Source of the DNA: Granulicella sp. L60 | GTDB lineage: Bacteria; Acidobacteriota; Terriglobia; Terriglobales; Acidobacteriaceae | DNA: 64,000 bases | Reading direction: 5' to 3' | NCBI RefSeq assembly: GCF_009765825.1 | Contig: NZ_LMUR01000015.1 | Span: forward strand, 464,625 to 528,624 | Part shown: in pieces, positions 1-8,312 of the stretch | How positions within the stretch are numbered: the first letter of the stretch is position 1 | How the letters are laid out: each line of letters begins with the position of its first letter | Position numbers and translations under genes: made by a program | Notes under the pieces: model-generated | Told to the model about the DNA's origin: nothing | Seen by the model: only the letters and a program-made list of their open reading frames with translations | Database searches by the model: none

Positions 1-850
1 GCTGCCGGGCTTTGACGCACAACATTACGTAGACGCCATTGGCCGATACAGTTGCAATGCTCTGACCGCGGTGCCAACGATGTTCTCCATGATTCTCAAG
101 CGACAGGATTTGCTGGATGAGGCAGATCTTTCCTCGGTGCGCATGATCCGCATGGGGTCGGCTCCTGTCTCTCCGTCACTGTTTCGTTCGCTGCGTGACC
201 TGTTTCCCGAAGCCACGATTCTCAACGTGTACGGTACGACCGAGGCTGGTCCGATTGTCTTTGGCGACCATCCTCACGGTCTCGCGCGCCCTCCGTTATC
301 GCTGGGCTACGCTCATCCCGAAGTGGAGTTGCGGATTGAGGGTAACTCCGAGGGTGAGGCTCAAGGCGTACTTGAGATCCGGTCTCCAGCGCTCATGACC
401 GGCTACTACGATCAACCCGAGCTTACCCGCAAGGTCTTTACGGAGGATGGATTTTATCGAACGGGGGATATCTTCCGTCGCGATCCTGAGGGCTTTTATT
501 TCTATGTGGGACGGGCGGATGACATGTTTTCCTGTGGTGCGGAAAATATCTATCCGGGCGAGGTCGAGAAGACGCTCTCCGAGCACCCCGCGGTGCAGGA
601 GGTTGCCGTTGTTCCGGTTCCCGATGAGATCAAGGGCGCAAAGCCGGTTGCGTTTATTGTCCTGCGCCAGGGCAAGGTCACCTCGGAACAAGATCTGAAG
701 CAGTTCGCACTATTGCACGCGCCTGCCTATCAGCATCCGCGGCGCATCTGGTTTGTCCCGGAGCTTCCGTTGGCCGGAACAAATAAGATAGACAAACAGG
801 CTCTACTAACGACAGCAATGGCCCATATCAACAACGAACGAGGAGAATAG
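1..850 (+). CDS. acyl-CoA synthetase / AMP-dependent ligase, C-terminal part (5' end outside window)
   Basis: The reading frame is open from base 2 to the stop at 850, so the gene starts before the window. The visible part carries class I adenylate-forming enzyme signatures in order: YGTTEAG (adenylate binding), YRTGD (ATP ribose contact), GRADDMF..GAENIYP (hinge and C-terminal domain) and TNKIDK (catalytic lysine near the end). Such enzymes activate a carboxylic acid as acyl-AMP and transfer it to CoA. It is followed after 1 bp by an MDR oxidoreductase and a thioesterase, which suggests a small operon acting on an acyl-CoA. The exact substrate cannot be read from sequence. Confidence 0.9.
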   Translation, partial: LPGFDAQHYVDAIGRYSCNALTAVPTMFSMILKRQDLLDEADLSSVRMIRMGSAPVSPSLFRSLRDLFPEATILNVYGTTEAGPIVFGDHPHGLARPPLSLGYAHPEVELRIEGNSEGEAQGVLEIRSPALMTGYYDQPELTRKVFTEDGFYRTGDIFRRDPEGFYFYVGRADDMFSCGAENIYPGEVEKTLSEHPAVQEVAVVPVPDEIKGAKPVAFIVLRQGKVTSEQDLKQFALLHAPAYQHPRRIWFVPELPLAGTNKIDKQALLTTAMAHINNERGE

Positions 851-851
851 A

Positions 852-1868
852 GTGAGAGCAATGGTGCTCCGCGAGCATGGCGGACCAGAGAAGCTAGTTT
901 TTGAAGAGAACTTTCCCAATCCGAAGGCAGGAGAAGGCGAAGTCGTCCTTCGGGTGAGAGCCACATCCCTGAACTATCACGACATCTTCACACGTCGCGG
1001 CATGCCGGGGATCAAGGTTCCATTTCCGGCCATCATGGGGCTCGATGTAGCAGGCGAGATTATCGAGGTAGGAGATACTCTTTCGGGGGAGTGGAAGGTG
1101 GGGGATCGAGTCCTCGTCGATCCTATTAACCGAGTCGAGGGAGGTCTTGTTGGCGAGACGATCCACGGCGGTCTCGCTGAACTTTGCCGAGTCAAAGCGC
1201 ACCAACTCATTCGACTTCCCGATGCAATCTCCTTCGAGGCTGCGGCCGCACTGCCCTGTGCCTACGGAACCGCGCTTCGTATGATGTACACGATTGGAGA
1301 GGTCGGAGCCGGCGATCGCGTGCTGATTCTGGGTGCGAGCGGTGGCGTAGGAGTTTCCTGTCTGCAACTCGCAAAGCTGGCGGGTGCCGAGGTCATTGCG
1401 TGCGGGGGGACCGAAGAGAAACTGGCCAAACTGCAGGAATTAGGCGCGGATCAGGTGATCAACTATCTCGAAGTCGATTTTGTCAAAGAAGTGTATCGTC
1501 TCTATGGAAAGCCAAACCGCCGCGCTGGAGACGCCAAACTTGGTGTTGATATCGCTGTGAACTATACAGGTGGAGACACTTGGGTCAAAACGCTGCGTAC
1601 TCTGCGAGTCGGCGGCAAGCTCCTGACATGCGGAGCGACCGCAGGATTTGATCCTCAGGAAGATCTCCGCTTTATCTGGACCTTCGAGCTCAAAATCCTT
1701 GGCTCCAACAGTTGGGCGAGAACGGACATCGAGAGGTTACTGGAGCTTGTACAGCAGGGTGAACTGAAGGTCGTTATCGATCGGACGTATCCGCTGGAGG
1801 AGACAAATAGTGCCCTCCAGTTAATAGAGGACCGCGAAGTCTTCGGGAAGGTGATTGTTACCCCATGA
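852..1868 (+). CDS. zinc-free MDR oxidoreductase (quinone oxidoreductase / alcohol dehydrogenase-like)
   Basis: 338 aa, GTG start at 852 behind a GAGGAG ribosome site 8 bp upstream. The protein has the GroES-like N-terminal half and a Rossmann NAD(P)-binding motif GASGGVGVSCLQLAK near residues 160-175, typical of medium-chain dehydrogenases/reductases. The zinc-ligand GHE motif is replaced by GLD (IMGLDVAGEIIEVGD), so it probably belongs to the zinc-independent quinone-oxidoreductase branch and reduces an enone, quinone or aldehyde with NADPH. It is 1 bp after the acyl-CoA ligase and overlaps the next gene by ATGA, so the three are likely co-translated. Substrate unknown. Confidence 0.88.
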   Translation: MRAMVLREHGGPEKLVFEENFPNPKAGEGEVVLRVRATSLNYHDIFTRRGMPGIKVPFPAIMGLDVAGEIIEVGDTLSGEWKVGDRVLVDPINRVEGGLVGETIHGGLAELCRVKAHQLIRLPDAISFEAAAALPCAYGTALRMMYTIGEVGAGDRVLILGASGGVGVSCLQLAKLAGAEVIACGGTEEKLAKLQELGADQVINYLEVDFVKEVYRLYGKPNRRAGDAKLGVDIAVNYTGGDTWVKTLRTLRVGGKLLTCGATAGFDPQEDLRFIWTFELKILGSNSWARTDIERLLELVQQGELKVVIDRTYPLEETNSALQLIEDREVFGKVIVTP

Positions 1869-2284
1869 GTTCGACGATACTCAGTATGCCTGAACTTCAG
1901 GAAAAGTTATCCGCCTCATCATTCAACAGTTTTCTCGGGCTGGTCGTGGAGGAAGCAAGTCCGGAGCAGCAAAGAATTACGGTACGCGTTAAACTCCGCC
2001 CCGAACTCGAACGCGGTCGGGATACCGGTCAGTGGCACGGAGGAGTCATTGCCGCTTTGATCGATATCGTCGGGGACTATGCGTTAGTCATGTTGCTTGG
2101 GCGTCCCCTCCCAACGATTAACTTCCGCGTCGATTATCTGAGGCCAGCAATCAACACGTCCTTGAAGGTGGTTGCCCAGGTAATACGAGCTGGTAAGAGT
2201 ATTGGCGTTGTGGATGTCAATGTACTCAATGAGGCAGGCGAGTTGGTGGCCGTTGGACGCGCTAACTATTCCACCCTGAGTTGA
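1865..2284 (+). CDS. PaaI-type hotdog thioesterase
   Basis: 139 aa, the usual length for PaaI/4HBT single hotdog proteins. The signature WHGGVIAALIDIVGDYAL matches the helix-start and catalytic region of acyl-CoA thioesterases (HGG followed by an acidic residue). It overlaps the preceding oxidoreductase by ATGA, indicating translational coupling. It probably hydrolyses an acyl- or aryl-CoA made by the upstream ligase; the substrate is inferred only from context. Confidence 0.85.
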   Translation: MSSTILSMPELQEKLSASSFNSFLGLVVEEASPEQQRITVRVKLRPELERGRDTGQWHGGVIAALIDIVGDYALVMLLGRPLPTINFRVDYLRPAINTSLKVVAQVIRAGKSIGVVDVNVLNEAGELVAVGRANYSTLS

Positions 2285-2328
2285 GTGAAACCAGATGAGC
2301 GATAGAACGGACCCAAAGCGAGCGAACC

Positions 2329-3939
2329 ATGGAGTTTAGAAGTACCGATACGCAGGCGCGATCCATGGTGGTCTCGCGCACCGGAGTTGTTGCTACCGAA
2401 AGCCCTCTAGCCGCTCAGGCCGGGGCCATGATTCTAGCTGAAGGGGGCAGTGCTGTTGATGCGGCGATCGCTGCCAATGCAGTGATGGGGCTCGTTGCAC
2501 CGCATAGCAATGGTCTAGGCGGAGATATGTTTGCGATCGTCTATGAGGCAGCCAGCGGCCGATATATAGGCCTAAACGCGAGTGGATGGTCTCCCCAGTC
2601 GCTCACAATCGAGAAGATTCGATCACTCAGGGTAAAGGAGATGCCCCGTAAAGGCATTCACAGCGTGAGCGTGCCTGGAGTCGTCGATGGCTGGGCAATG
2701 CTGGCACAGCGGTTTGGAAAGCTGGGTCTCCGAAAGTTGCTGAAACCAACGATCAAACTCTGTGAAGAGGGGTTCGCGGTCGCCGAGCGGTCGGCGTCTC
2801 GGTGGAAGGATTTCGCTCCTGAGCTTACCGGTTACGGCCGTGAGATCTTCCTAAGAGACGGCAGATCGCCCTCAGTCGGAGAGGTTGTGAGCAATCATGA
2901 GCTGGCGTGGAGCCTACAGCAGATAGCGGAACAGGGGCGCGACGCCTTTTATCAAGGGGAGATTGCGCAACGCATCCTCGCGCTATCGAACGAGCTTGAC
3001 GGCACACTCAGTGCCGAGGATCTCTCCTTATACCAAAGCCACTGGGTGGAGCCGATCGAAACGACCTACCGCGGGTGGAGAGTGCTGGAACTGCCGCCTA
3101 ATGGAGCGGGAATTGCCGCCCTTCTCATGCTCAACATCATGGAGCAGTTTCCGATCCCGGAGTATGGTGCATCCTCGTATGAGGCTCTTCATGTCATGAT
3201 TGAAGCCAAGAAACTTGCCTATGCGGACATGCTTCGATACGTCTGTGACTTCGATGTACAGGAATTTCCTTGTGAGTTTTTACTCTCTAAGGATTATGCG
3301 AAAAAGCGGTCCAGCCTAATCCGACCAGGGCAGGTCCTGCAGGCGGCCGAGCCTGGCCAGCCCTTGTCGCGAGAGGGCGATACCATCTATGTCAGCGCAT
3401 CTGATCGAGACGGAAATGTAGTTTCACTGATTCAAAGTAATTTCATGGCATTTGGTTCCGGCCTAGTCGCACCCGGGACTGGGTTCGTTCTTCAGAATCG
3501 AGGGCACTTATTTAGCCTCGATCCGTCGCATCCCAATGCACTTGCTGGTCGCAAACGCCCCCTGCACACAATCATTCCTGCCTTTCTCCTCAAAGATGAG
3601 ATGCGAATTGCATTCGGCATTCAGGGAGGCTGGAATCAGGCGCAAGCTCACGCGCAGTTCGTCTCAAACGTCGTCGATCATGGCATGAACGTGCAAGCTG
3701 CTATGGAAGCCCCTCGCTTTACAAAGCTGAGCTTCGCCGGGGTAGATGTACAACTGGAGGCGAGAGTTCCCGCGACTGTTGTCGCCAATCTTGTGGGACT
3801 TGGCCATGATGTACGCATGGACGTGCCTTACTCAGAAAACATGGGCGGAGGACAAGCCGTCCTTCACGAGAGCGGTACAGGTGTAAGTTATGGGGCTTCG
3901 GATCCGCGAAAAGATGGCAGCGCCGTTCCAGCCCCATAA
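2329..3939 (+). CDS. ggt: gamma-glutamyltransferase family protein
   Basis: 536 aa Ntn-hydrolase. The N-terminal block GGSAVDAAIAANAVMGLVAPHSNGLGGDMF is typical of GGT. The conserved GDTIYVSASDRDGN motif places the autocatalytic, catalytic Thr at residue 352, which splits the large and small subunits. No signal peptide is evident, unlike many periplasmic GGTs, so it may be a cytoplasmic GGT-like acylase. GGTs hydrolyse or transfer the gamma-glutamyl group of glutathione and related amides, and so release Cys-Gly. It lies 44 bp after the thioesterase in the same direction and could be the last gene of that operon. The assigned substrate is uncertain. Confidence 0.87.
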   Translation: MEFRSTDTQARSMVVSRTGVVATESPLAAQAGAMILAEGGSAVDAAIAANAVMGLVAPHSNGLGGDMFAIVYEAASGRYIGLNASGWSPQSLTIEKIRSLRVKEMPRKGIHSVSVPGVVDGWAMLAQRFGKLGLRKLLKPTIKLCEEGFAVAERSASRWKDFAPELTGYGREIFLRDGRSPSVGEVVSNHELAWSLQQIAEQGRDAFYQGEIAQRILALSNELDGTLSAEDLSLYQSHWVEPIETTYRGWRVLELPPNGAGIAALLMLNIMEQFPIPEYGASSYEALHVMIEAKKLAYADMLRYVCDFDVQEFPCEFLLSKDYAKKRSSLIRPGQVLQAAEPGQPLSREGDTIYVSASDRDGNVVSLIQSNFMAFGSGLVAPGTGFVLQNRGHLFSLDPSHPNALAGRKRPLHTIIPAFLLKDEMRIAFGIQGGWNQAQAHAQFVSNVVDHGMNVQAAMEAPRFTKLSFAGVDVQLEARVPATVVANLVGLGHDVRMDVPYSENMGGGQAVLHESGTGVSYGASDPRKDGSAVPAP

Positions 3940-3972
3940 GAGGTCTGCGATCAGGAGAGCGGTTCGAAATAA

Positions 3973-4068
3973 ACCTGCTCCACTAGATGATGCCAAGTCG
4001 AGAGCTTCCAGATCTTGTATCAGATCTTCGGGGTCTCGAAGGCGGAAGCAGGTTCTCAGGCGCGCAGT
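3973..4068 (-). pseudogene. remnant of the C-terminus of a Cys/Met-metabolism PLP enzyme
   Basis: On the minus strand one frame reads LRDPEDLIQDLEALDLASSS. This matches the conserved tail of cystathionine gamma-synthase / methionine gamma-lyase enzymes; the two intact genes at 8313-10630 end in EAPEDLIRDFGQAL and EDHEDLIQDLSGQL. Nothing else of the enzyme remains and the frame has no start. It overlaps an SDR remnant read on the other strand, so the two identifications compete in part; the PEDLIQDLE match is the clearer one in this interval. Confidence 0.5.
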
Positions 4069-4173
4069 CTCTCCTGGAAGACATTGCGTCTATCGTCGTT
4101 TTTTGACCTCAGATGATTCTGGATGGCTAACTGGTGAATTGATCAACGCAAGCGGTGGTTCCTTGATCAGAAT
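4023..4173 (+). pseudogene. frameshifted remnant of a short-chain dehydrogenase C-terminus
   Basis: Frame 4077-4103 encodes EDIASIVVF and then hits TGA. The adjacent frame from 4100 continues FLTSDDSGWLTGELINASGG. Joined across a run of six T at 4099-4104, with one T lost, they give the classical SDR end (EDIAS..V.FL.SDD..W.TG..I...GG). The catalytic parts are absent. This is a decayed fragment, not a functional gene. Confidence 0.6.
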
Positions 4174-4182
4174 TTTCTATGA

Positions 4183-4443
4183 GTCGCCTTCTCAGAGGTT
4201 TGGAGGGAGCAGTTCAAAGAGCGGAGGTCTTTCTTCTGGGATATCAACCGGGCGGATTATGCCCGCGCAAGCGACAGTACCTCGACAATCAACAACGAAT
4301 GTTATTCGAAGTTAGCTTACTTGTTCAGTCCATACGGGAATTCAGATCGCCGATATGATCTGGCAGCCAAGACCATCAGGGAATATTCCTCAAATAATTC
4401 TCCTTTTCTCGGCGGTTTCATGTCGCTCTTGTTTGCGCTATGA
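4183..4443 (+). pseudogene. open, start-less coding remnant of unknown origin
   Basis: An 86-codon open frame without an ATG near its start runs to TGA at 4441. It has coding-like composition, with stretches such as WREQFKERRSFFWDINRAD and DRRYDLAAKTIREYSSNNSP. The helical C-terminal part faintly resembles thioredoxin-domain (DUF255/YyaL) proteins, but this is weak. With the SDR and PLP-enzyme fragments just upstream it forms a stretch of decayed genes. Confidence 0.3.
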
Positions 4444-4461
4444 CGTCAGTTAGGCTATCGT
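4433..4461 (+). promoter_or_regulatory. promoter upstream of leader peptide F
   Basis: TTGCGC at 4433-4438 and TATCGT at 4456-4461 are separated by 17 nt. The Cys-rich leader ORF begins 12 nt after the -10 box. This is the weakest of the nine leader promoters and implies a 5' UTR of a few bases rather than exact leaderlessness. Confidence 0.4.
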
Positions 4462-4473
4462 GATGGTGACGCG

Positions 4474-4527
4474 ATGTTGACGAAGATTCCAACGCGGCTC
4501 TCCCTTTGTTGTCCTTGTCTGGACTAA
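4474..4527 (+). CDS. Cys-rich leader peptide F (upstream of the LanC-like gene)
   Basis: A 17-codon frame, MLTKIPTRLSLCCPCLD, ends in a CCPC cluster and a TAA stop. No Shine-Dalgarno site precedes it; the predicted promoter leaves only a few bases of 5' UTR. It lies about 250 bp upstream of the LanC-like gene, with a strong GC hairpin in between at 4742-4756. By analogy with its eight counterparts in this window it is proposed to sense charged tRNA-Cys by ribosome stalling. Coding function is inferred from the repeated pattern, not from homology. Confidence 0.5.
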   Translation: MLTKIPTRLSLCCPCLD

Positions 4528-4741
4528 CGCCTAAATTTCTGCGCGCATTTTCATGCGAGGCAGGTAGACACGTCCAATCCCATACATACTCCCCTCGGCG
4601 CCGTCTGGCTGAGGCTTCCGGATTCGAGGAGCAAAATGCGGTCTATCATTTCCGTTACGGCCGGTTCATCCGTTCGCCCGCGTCTCCTCGCGTGTTGTCC
4701 CCGCTAGCTCCTTCCCTCACTTGATTCGGAAGCAGAAAAGC

Positions 4742-4759
4742 GGGGCCGCTGGCCCCTTT
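4742..4759 (+). terminator. GC-rich hairpin before the LanC-like gene
   Basis: A perfect inverted repeat GGGGCC-gct-GGCCCC (4742-4756) is followed by TTTC. It lies between leader peptide F and the ribosome site (AAGGGG, 4765-4770) of the LanC-like gene. It could act as an attenuator or occlude translation. The U tract is short, so termination is unproven. Confidence 0.45.
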
Positions 4760-4777
4760 CAGATAAGGGGAATTCGG

Positions 4778-6295
4778 ATGTCCACCAGGTTTCATAGTCA
4801 TTTGTTGAAAATTACCCGGCGCGCGTTCTTACAGACCGGTGCAGTGAGTGCGATCGCCAGTTCTTCTCTGCATTCCTGGGGAGAAGCATCTGCTCCAAGA
4901 GCATCGGTCGCCAATTCCAACGGAGATTTCTTCAATGGCGCGATTGAAGCAGCGCGCTGGATTCGTTCCGCCGAGAAAGAATCTGCTCAAGGCAAGTATT
5001 GGCTGCCTGAGCCCGACCATCCGGAAAAGGCCGTTACGGTCTCTCCGATTAATGGCATCTACAGTGGAGCTGCAGGCGTCGTCTTGTTTTTCCTTCAGTT
5101 GACTAAAGCAACGGGGGATCCTTCTTTCCTGGGTGACGCGAGAAGAGGTGCCGACTTTCTGGTTGCGACCTGGCAAGAGTCACCCGCGAAAGAGCTTCTG
5201 CCCGGAACGGGTTTGTCTTTCTATACAGGCCGCGCGGGCGTCGCATTTGTTCTCGCTGAAACCTGGAAATCAACAGGAGAAGCAAAATATCGCAATGCCG
5301 CTCTCGCAGCGACGCAGTCGATCGCAGCTCAGGCAAAGCCAGCCGGGAATGGAGTCGCATGGTCTACGTCACCGGGTATCATCGCGGATGGCAGTGTGAT
5401 CCTCTACCTGTTATACGCGGCTCGTACTTTCAACGATGAACAATACCGTGCTCTCGCTACCAAAGCGGGAGCATACCTCCTGGAACTCGGCGTACCACGA
5501 ACAGAAGGCGGCGTGAGTTGGAAGGGCGCGCCAATGACCGCTCTTGGACTCTCAGAGGATACCTACTTCCCTAATTTTGAATTGGGGACAGCTGGAGTAG
5601 CATTCGTCCTAGCTCGCCTCTATGAAGAGACGGGAAACTCCAGTTTCCTTGATGCAGCCAAGCAGGGAGCTCTTCATCTGCAGAAGATTGCGACCATCCG
5701 CGGAAGAGGTGCTCTAATTCCTTACCGCTATCCGGATCTTACCGATATCTACTACCTGGGATTTTGCCATGGTCCTGCGGGTAGTGCGCGACTGTTCTAT
5801 CAGCTCTACAAGCTAACGAAAGAAGACTCCTACCTTGATTGGACGGAGAATCTGGCTCGGGGTGTTATAGACAGCGGTATTCCGGCAAACCAGACGCCAG
5901 GTTTTTGGAATGTTGTTTGCCAATGCTGTGGTTCTGCGGGTCTAACAGACTTCTTTCTGGGGCTCTGGGCGGCTACGGGCAAGACCGAATACTATGCCTT
6001 CGCAAATCACTTAGCCGGGCAGGCACTCAGCCATCAGACGAACTTCGATGACAAAGGCTACCGCTGGTATCAGGCCTGGACTCGAGTGAAGCCATGGGAC
6101 GTCTCTGCTGAGACCGGATATTCGATCGGCGCAGCCGGTGTCGGATCTGCTTTACTTCATTCGTCGCTCGCCCAAAAGGGGAAGTACGAAGCGATCTTAT
6201 TTCCAGATAATCCCTTTCCTGCAACTCGCACTGAGACTGCCAGGAATGCGGCGCACGAGGTTGACTTCAACGACTTGTCACAGTTTCCACCATAG
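4778..6295 (+). CDS. Tat-exported LanC-like cyclase-fold protein with CCG zinc motif
   Basis: 505 aa from ATG 4778, chosen because AAGGGG lies 7 bp upstream; the longer TTG-4721 form has no ribosome site. The N-terminus carries a twin-arginine signal (KITRRAFLQTGAVSAIASS, R14-R15). The body shows repeated GXAG/GVAFVLA alpha-toroid motifs of LanC proteins. The zinc ligands fit GFCHGPAG (C330) and CQCCGSAG (C383, C384). The usual CHG His ligand is thus Cys, as in the CCG-type LanM enzymes with three-cysteine zinc sites. LanC enzymes add Cys thiols to dehydrated residues, but no lanthipeptide precursor or dehydratase is nearby, so its activity is unknown. It follows a Cys-rich leader and precedes CHRD and cytochrome genes. 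Confidence 0.8.
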   Translation: MSTRFHSHLLKITRRAFLQTGAVSAIASSSLHSWGEASAPRASVANSNGDFFNGAIEAARWIRSAEKESAQGKYWLPEPDHPEKAVTVSPINGIYSGAAGVVLFFLQLTKATGDPSFLGDARRGADFLVATWQESPAKELLPGTGLSFYTGRAGVAFVLAETWKSTGEAKYRNAALAATQSIAAQAKPAGNGVAWSTSPGIIADGSVILYLLYAARTFNDEQYRALATKAGAYLLELGVPRTEGGVSWKGAPMTALGLSEDTYFPNFELGTAGVAFVLARLYEETGNSSFLDAAKQGALHLQKIATIRGRGALIPYRYPDLTDIYYLGFCHGPAGSARLFYQLYKLTKEDSYLDWTENLARGVIDSGIPANQTPGFWNVVCQCCGSAGLTDFFLGLWAATGKTEYYAFANHLAGQALSHQTNFDDKGYRWYQAWTRVKPWDVSAETGYSIGAAGVGSALLHSSLAQKGKYEAILFPDNPFPATRTETARNAAHEVDFNDLSQFPP

Positions 6296-6355
6296 ATGTT
6301 TTGAGCAGCATCTCGTCAACGAACCACCAACAAGTGACTTCAAAGGAGAACTAAA

Positions 6356-6799
6356 TTGAAATCTGCAAATCGATTCTTCCGTACCCTCGTCGCGGTAGCC
6401 GCATTAGCATTTATCTCGATTGGGGCTCATGCCGCGACCATTAACCTCAAAGCCGATCTGAAAGCCTCGTCTGAGGTTCCGGCAAAGGACAGCTCCGGCA
6501 CGGGCACTTTGACCGGCACTCTCGACACTGACACCAACGAATTCAAGTACCACGTTGAGTTCAGTGGGCTGACCGGTCCGGTGACAGCGGCACACTTTCA
6601 CGGACCAGCAGCAGAGGGTGCTAATGCAAAGCCACAGCTTCCGATCAAGGTCAGCCCGATCGCAAGTCCTCTAGAGGGAAAAGCAACCCTCACTCCGGAA
6701 CAGGAGAAAGATCTCACAGACGGCAAATGGTATTTCAACCTTCACACCTCTGCCAATCCTGGCGGGGAGATCCGCGGTCAGGTTGTGAAATCTGAGTAA
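6356..6799 (+). CDS. secreted CHRD-domain protein
   Basis: 147 aa, TTG start at 6356 behind AAGGAGAA. A Sec signal peptide (FFRTLVAVAALAFISIGAHA, cut after about residue 26) precedes one CHRD (chordin-like) domain. Hallmarks are LKASSEVPAKDSSGTG, FSGLTGPVTAAHFHGPA and WYFNLHTSANPGGEIRGQV. CHRD proteins are extracytoplasmic and of unknown biochemical role; the conserved His residues may bind metal. It lies 60 bp after the LanC-like gene in the same direction, so it is probably co-transcribed. Confidence 0.85.
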   Translation: MKSANRFFRTLVAVAALAFISIGAHAATINLKADLKASSEVPAKDSSGTGTLTGTLDTDTNEFKYHVEFSGLTGPVTAAHFHGPAAEGANAKPQLPIKVSPIASPLEGKATLTPEQEKDLTDGKWYFNLHTSANPGGEIRGQVVKSE

Positions 6800-7023
6800 T
6801 GCCACTGGGAGCGGTGTGTTGGCAGCTTGCTTCCTCACGCCGCTTCACGGTCTCGAAGATAGGTTCTGTTGGCTTTCTTTTAGGGCAAGATATTGCCAGT
6901 CGTGGGCCTTAGTTCCCAAGTTTTCAACTGACGCGTGTCGTCTGCGGAAGTTCCTATAGTGAAGGACGCCAACCATAAACCTCGCAACAAACTGCGCCGA
7001 ATTGTAATTCGGAAAGGAATGGC

Positions 7024-7479
7024 ATGAATGTACGTCACGCTACGGCCCTTATCCTGAGCTTCTGTTTCTTCGAGGTTGCCTTAGGAGCTGCATCCCAAAG
7101 CCCTGGTGGCCCGGAGACGATAGGCGGACCGGTTCATGTGGCGTCGGCGCCCCATCCAAAACCGACCAATCTTAAGGTATTACCGAAAGACATGTCGGGA
7201 GATGACGTCGACAAGCTGATGCATCGTTACCAACAATATCTGGGCGTGCCGTGCGGATATTGCCATGAGGAAAACCCGCAGACCAAAGAAATCGATTATG
7301 CTTCCGACGAGAATCCACTTAAAGAGACGGCACGGTTCATGATTTCGATGACCTCCGATATCAATAATAAGTATCTTGCCCAGCTTGGAGATCGTCGATA
7401 TGCCGAGCCGCTCACTTGCGGCAATTGCCATCGAGGGCAGCTTCAACCCCCGCCGTTTGAACTGAAGACTCAGCAATGA
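7024..7479 (+). CDS. secreted di-haem cytochrome c (photosynthetic reaction-centre cytochrome-like family)
   Basis: 151 aa with an N-terminal signal peptide and two haem c attachment motifs, CGYCH (77-81) and CGNCH (132-136). The arrangement NLKVLPKDMSGDDVDKLM..YLGVPCGYCHEE ... YASDENPLKETARFMISM ... LTCGNCHRGQ is that of the small family related to the tetra-haem reaction-centre cytochrome subunit, common in Acidobacteria and Bacteroidetes without photosynthesis. It is likely periplasmic and involved in electron transfer. The ribosome site is GGAAAGGAA. It follows CHRD by 224 bp and precedes a DsbD-alpha-like protein by 46 bp. Confidence 0.85.
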   Translation: MNVRHATALILSFCFFEVALGAASQSPGGPETIGGPVHVASAPHPKPTNLKVLPKDMSGDDVDKLMHRYQQYLGVPCGYCHEENPQTKEIDYASDENPLKETARFMISMTSDINNKYLAQLGDRRYAEPLTCGNCHRGQLQPPPFELKTQQ

Positions 7480-7525
7480 GCCCAGCGATATAGAAACGCG
7501 AAACATTATTCGGGAGGCAATAGGT

Positions 7526-8023
7526 ATGAAATTCCGTCAGATTAAGCTCGGCCTTTTCCCTGCGTTGTTCCTTTGTGGCATGTGCCTTGCACAAGGCCCG
7601 ATTCAACCCGTGCAATGGTCGAGCGCAGCATCTCCGAAAGGCCCGCTGAAGCCCGGAAACAAGATTGCGATCGAGCTATCGGCCGAGATTCAGGATGGCT
7701 GGCACGTCTACGGTTTCACCCAGGTCGCCGAGGGACCTACACCGCTACGCGTTTCGCTCGATGAGAATGGTACGGCCCAGGCAGTCGGCCCAGCAACAGG
7801 ATCCGCGCCAGTGAAGAAGCATGATGCCAGCTTCAATCTCGATACCGAAGGCTATAGCCATTTGTTCTCCATCCATCTGCCGGTGCAGGTAAAGCAGCAA
7901 GCCAGTAAGGGCGATCAGTCCATTCCCGTAAGTGTTCGTTTTCAGGCATGCAATGATCGAATATGTTTGCCCCCGAGAACAGTTCACCTCACGGTCCCCG
8001 TGGAGGTTCTACCCGGGACATGA
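7526..8023 (+). CDS. periplasmic DsbD alpha-domain-like protein (stand-alone)
   Basis: 165 aa with a signal peptide ending near CLAQ. It resembles the N-terminal immunoglobulin-like domain of DsbD: IQDGWHVYGFTQVAEGPTPLRV and a C-terminal VSVRFQACNDRICLPPRTVHLTVPV. The two cysteines (C142, C147) match the redox pair of DsbD-alpha, which passes electrons to periplasmic partners such as DsbC, although the spacing is one residue shorter than in E. coli. No membrane beta domain or gamma thioredoxin domain follows. It could serve haem/cytochrome thiol reduction for the neighbouring cytochrome c, an inference from context. Confidence 0.8.
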   Translation: MKFRQIKLGLFPALFLCGMCLAQGPIQPVQWSSAASPKGPLKPGNKIAIELSAEIQDGWHVYGFTQVAEGPTPLRVSLDENGTAQAVGPATGSAPVKKHDASFNLDTEGYSHLFSIHLPVQVKQQASKGDQSIPVSVRFQACNDRICLPPRTVHLTVPVEVLPGT

Positions 8024-8312
8024 AGACTCCAGGTTTTCCCTCCGCATCGTTGACCGGCTCCGAGCTGGAATCTTGAAGCGGTGCAGATACCGCAGCTGTA
8101 CTATACTGAAATCGAAAGTGACGTTCGATCCGATGCGAATCGCTGACAGAACATTCCGAATGTATATGGCCATGCGTGCCCCAGGCGGCATAAGGCCAGC
8201 ATTGGAATGTGAGTAGCTCGCAAGACACCTTCCTTCTCTGAGCAGCCGTCTGGGGCCAATCGCCCAATCAGCAGACGTGTCTTTTCATGCCCCAAAAACC
8301 AGAGGAGGAGTC
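8024..8312. other. intergenic region before the met genes
   Basis: No gene, known riboswitch consensus or Cys-rich leader was seen here. The only clear signal is the purine-rich ribosome site AGAGGAGGAG at 8301-8310, which sets the TTG start at 8313. A TATACT box near 8103 has no convincing -35 partner. Confidence 0.5.

Noticed and set aside
4506..4724. 72-codon frame before the LanC-like gene
   Set aside because: Overlaps leader peptide F in another frame and has no coding-like features.
8024..8312. possible SAM riboswitch before the met genes
   Set aside because: None of the conserved SAM-I, SAM-II or SAH core sequences could be found.
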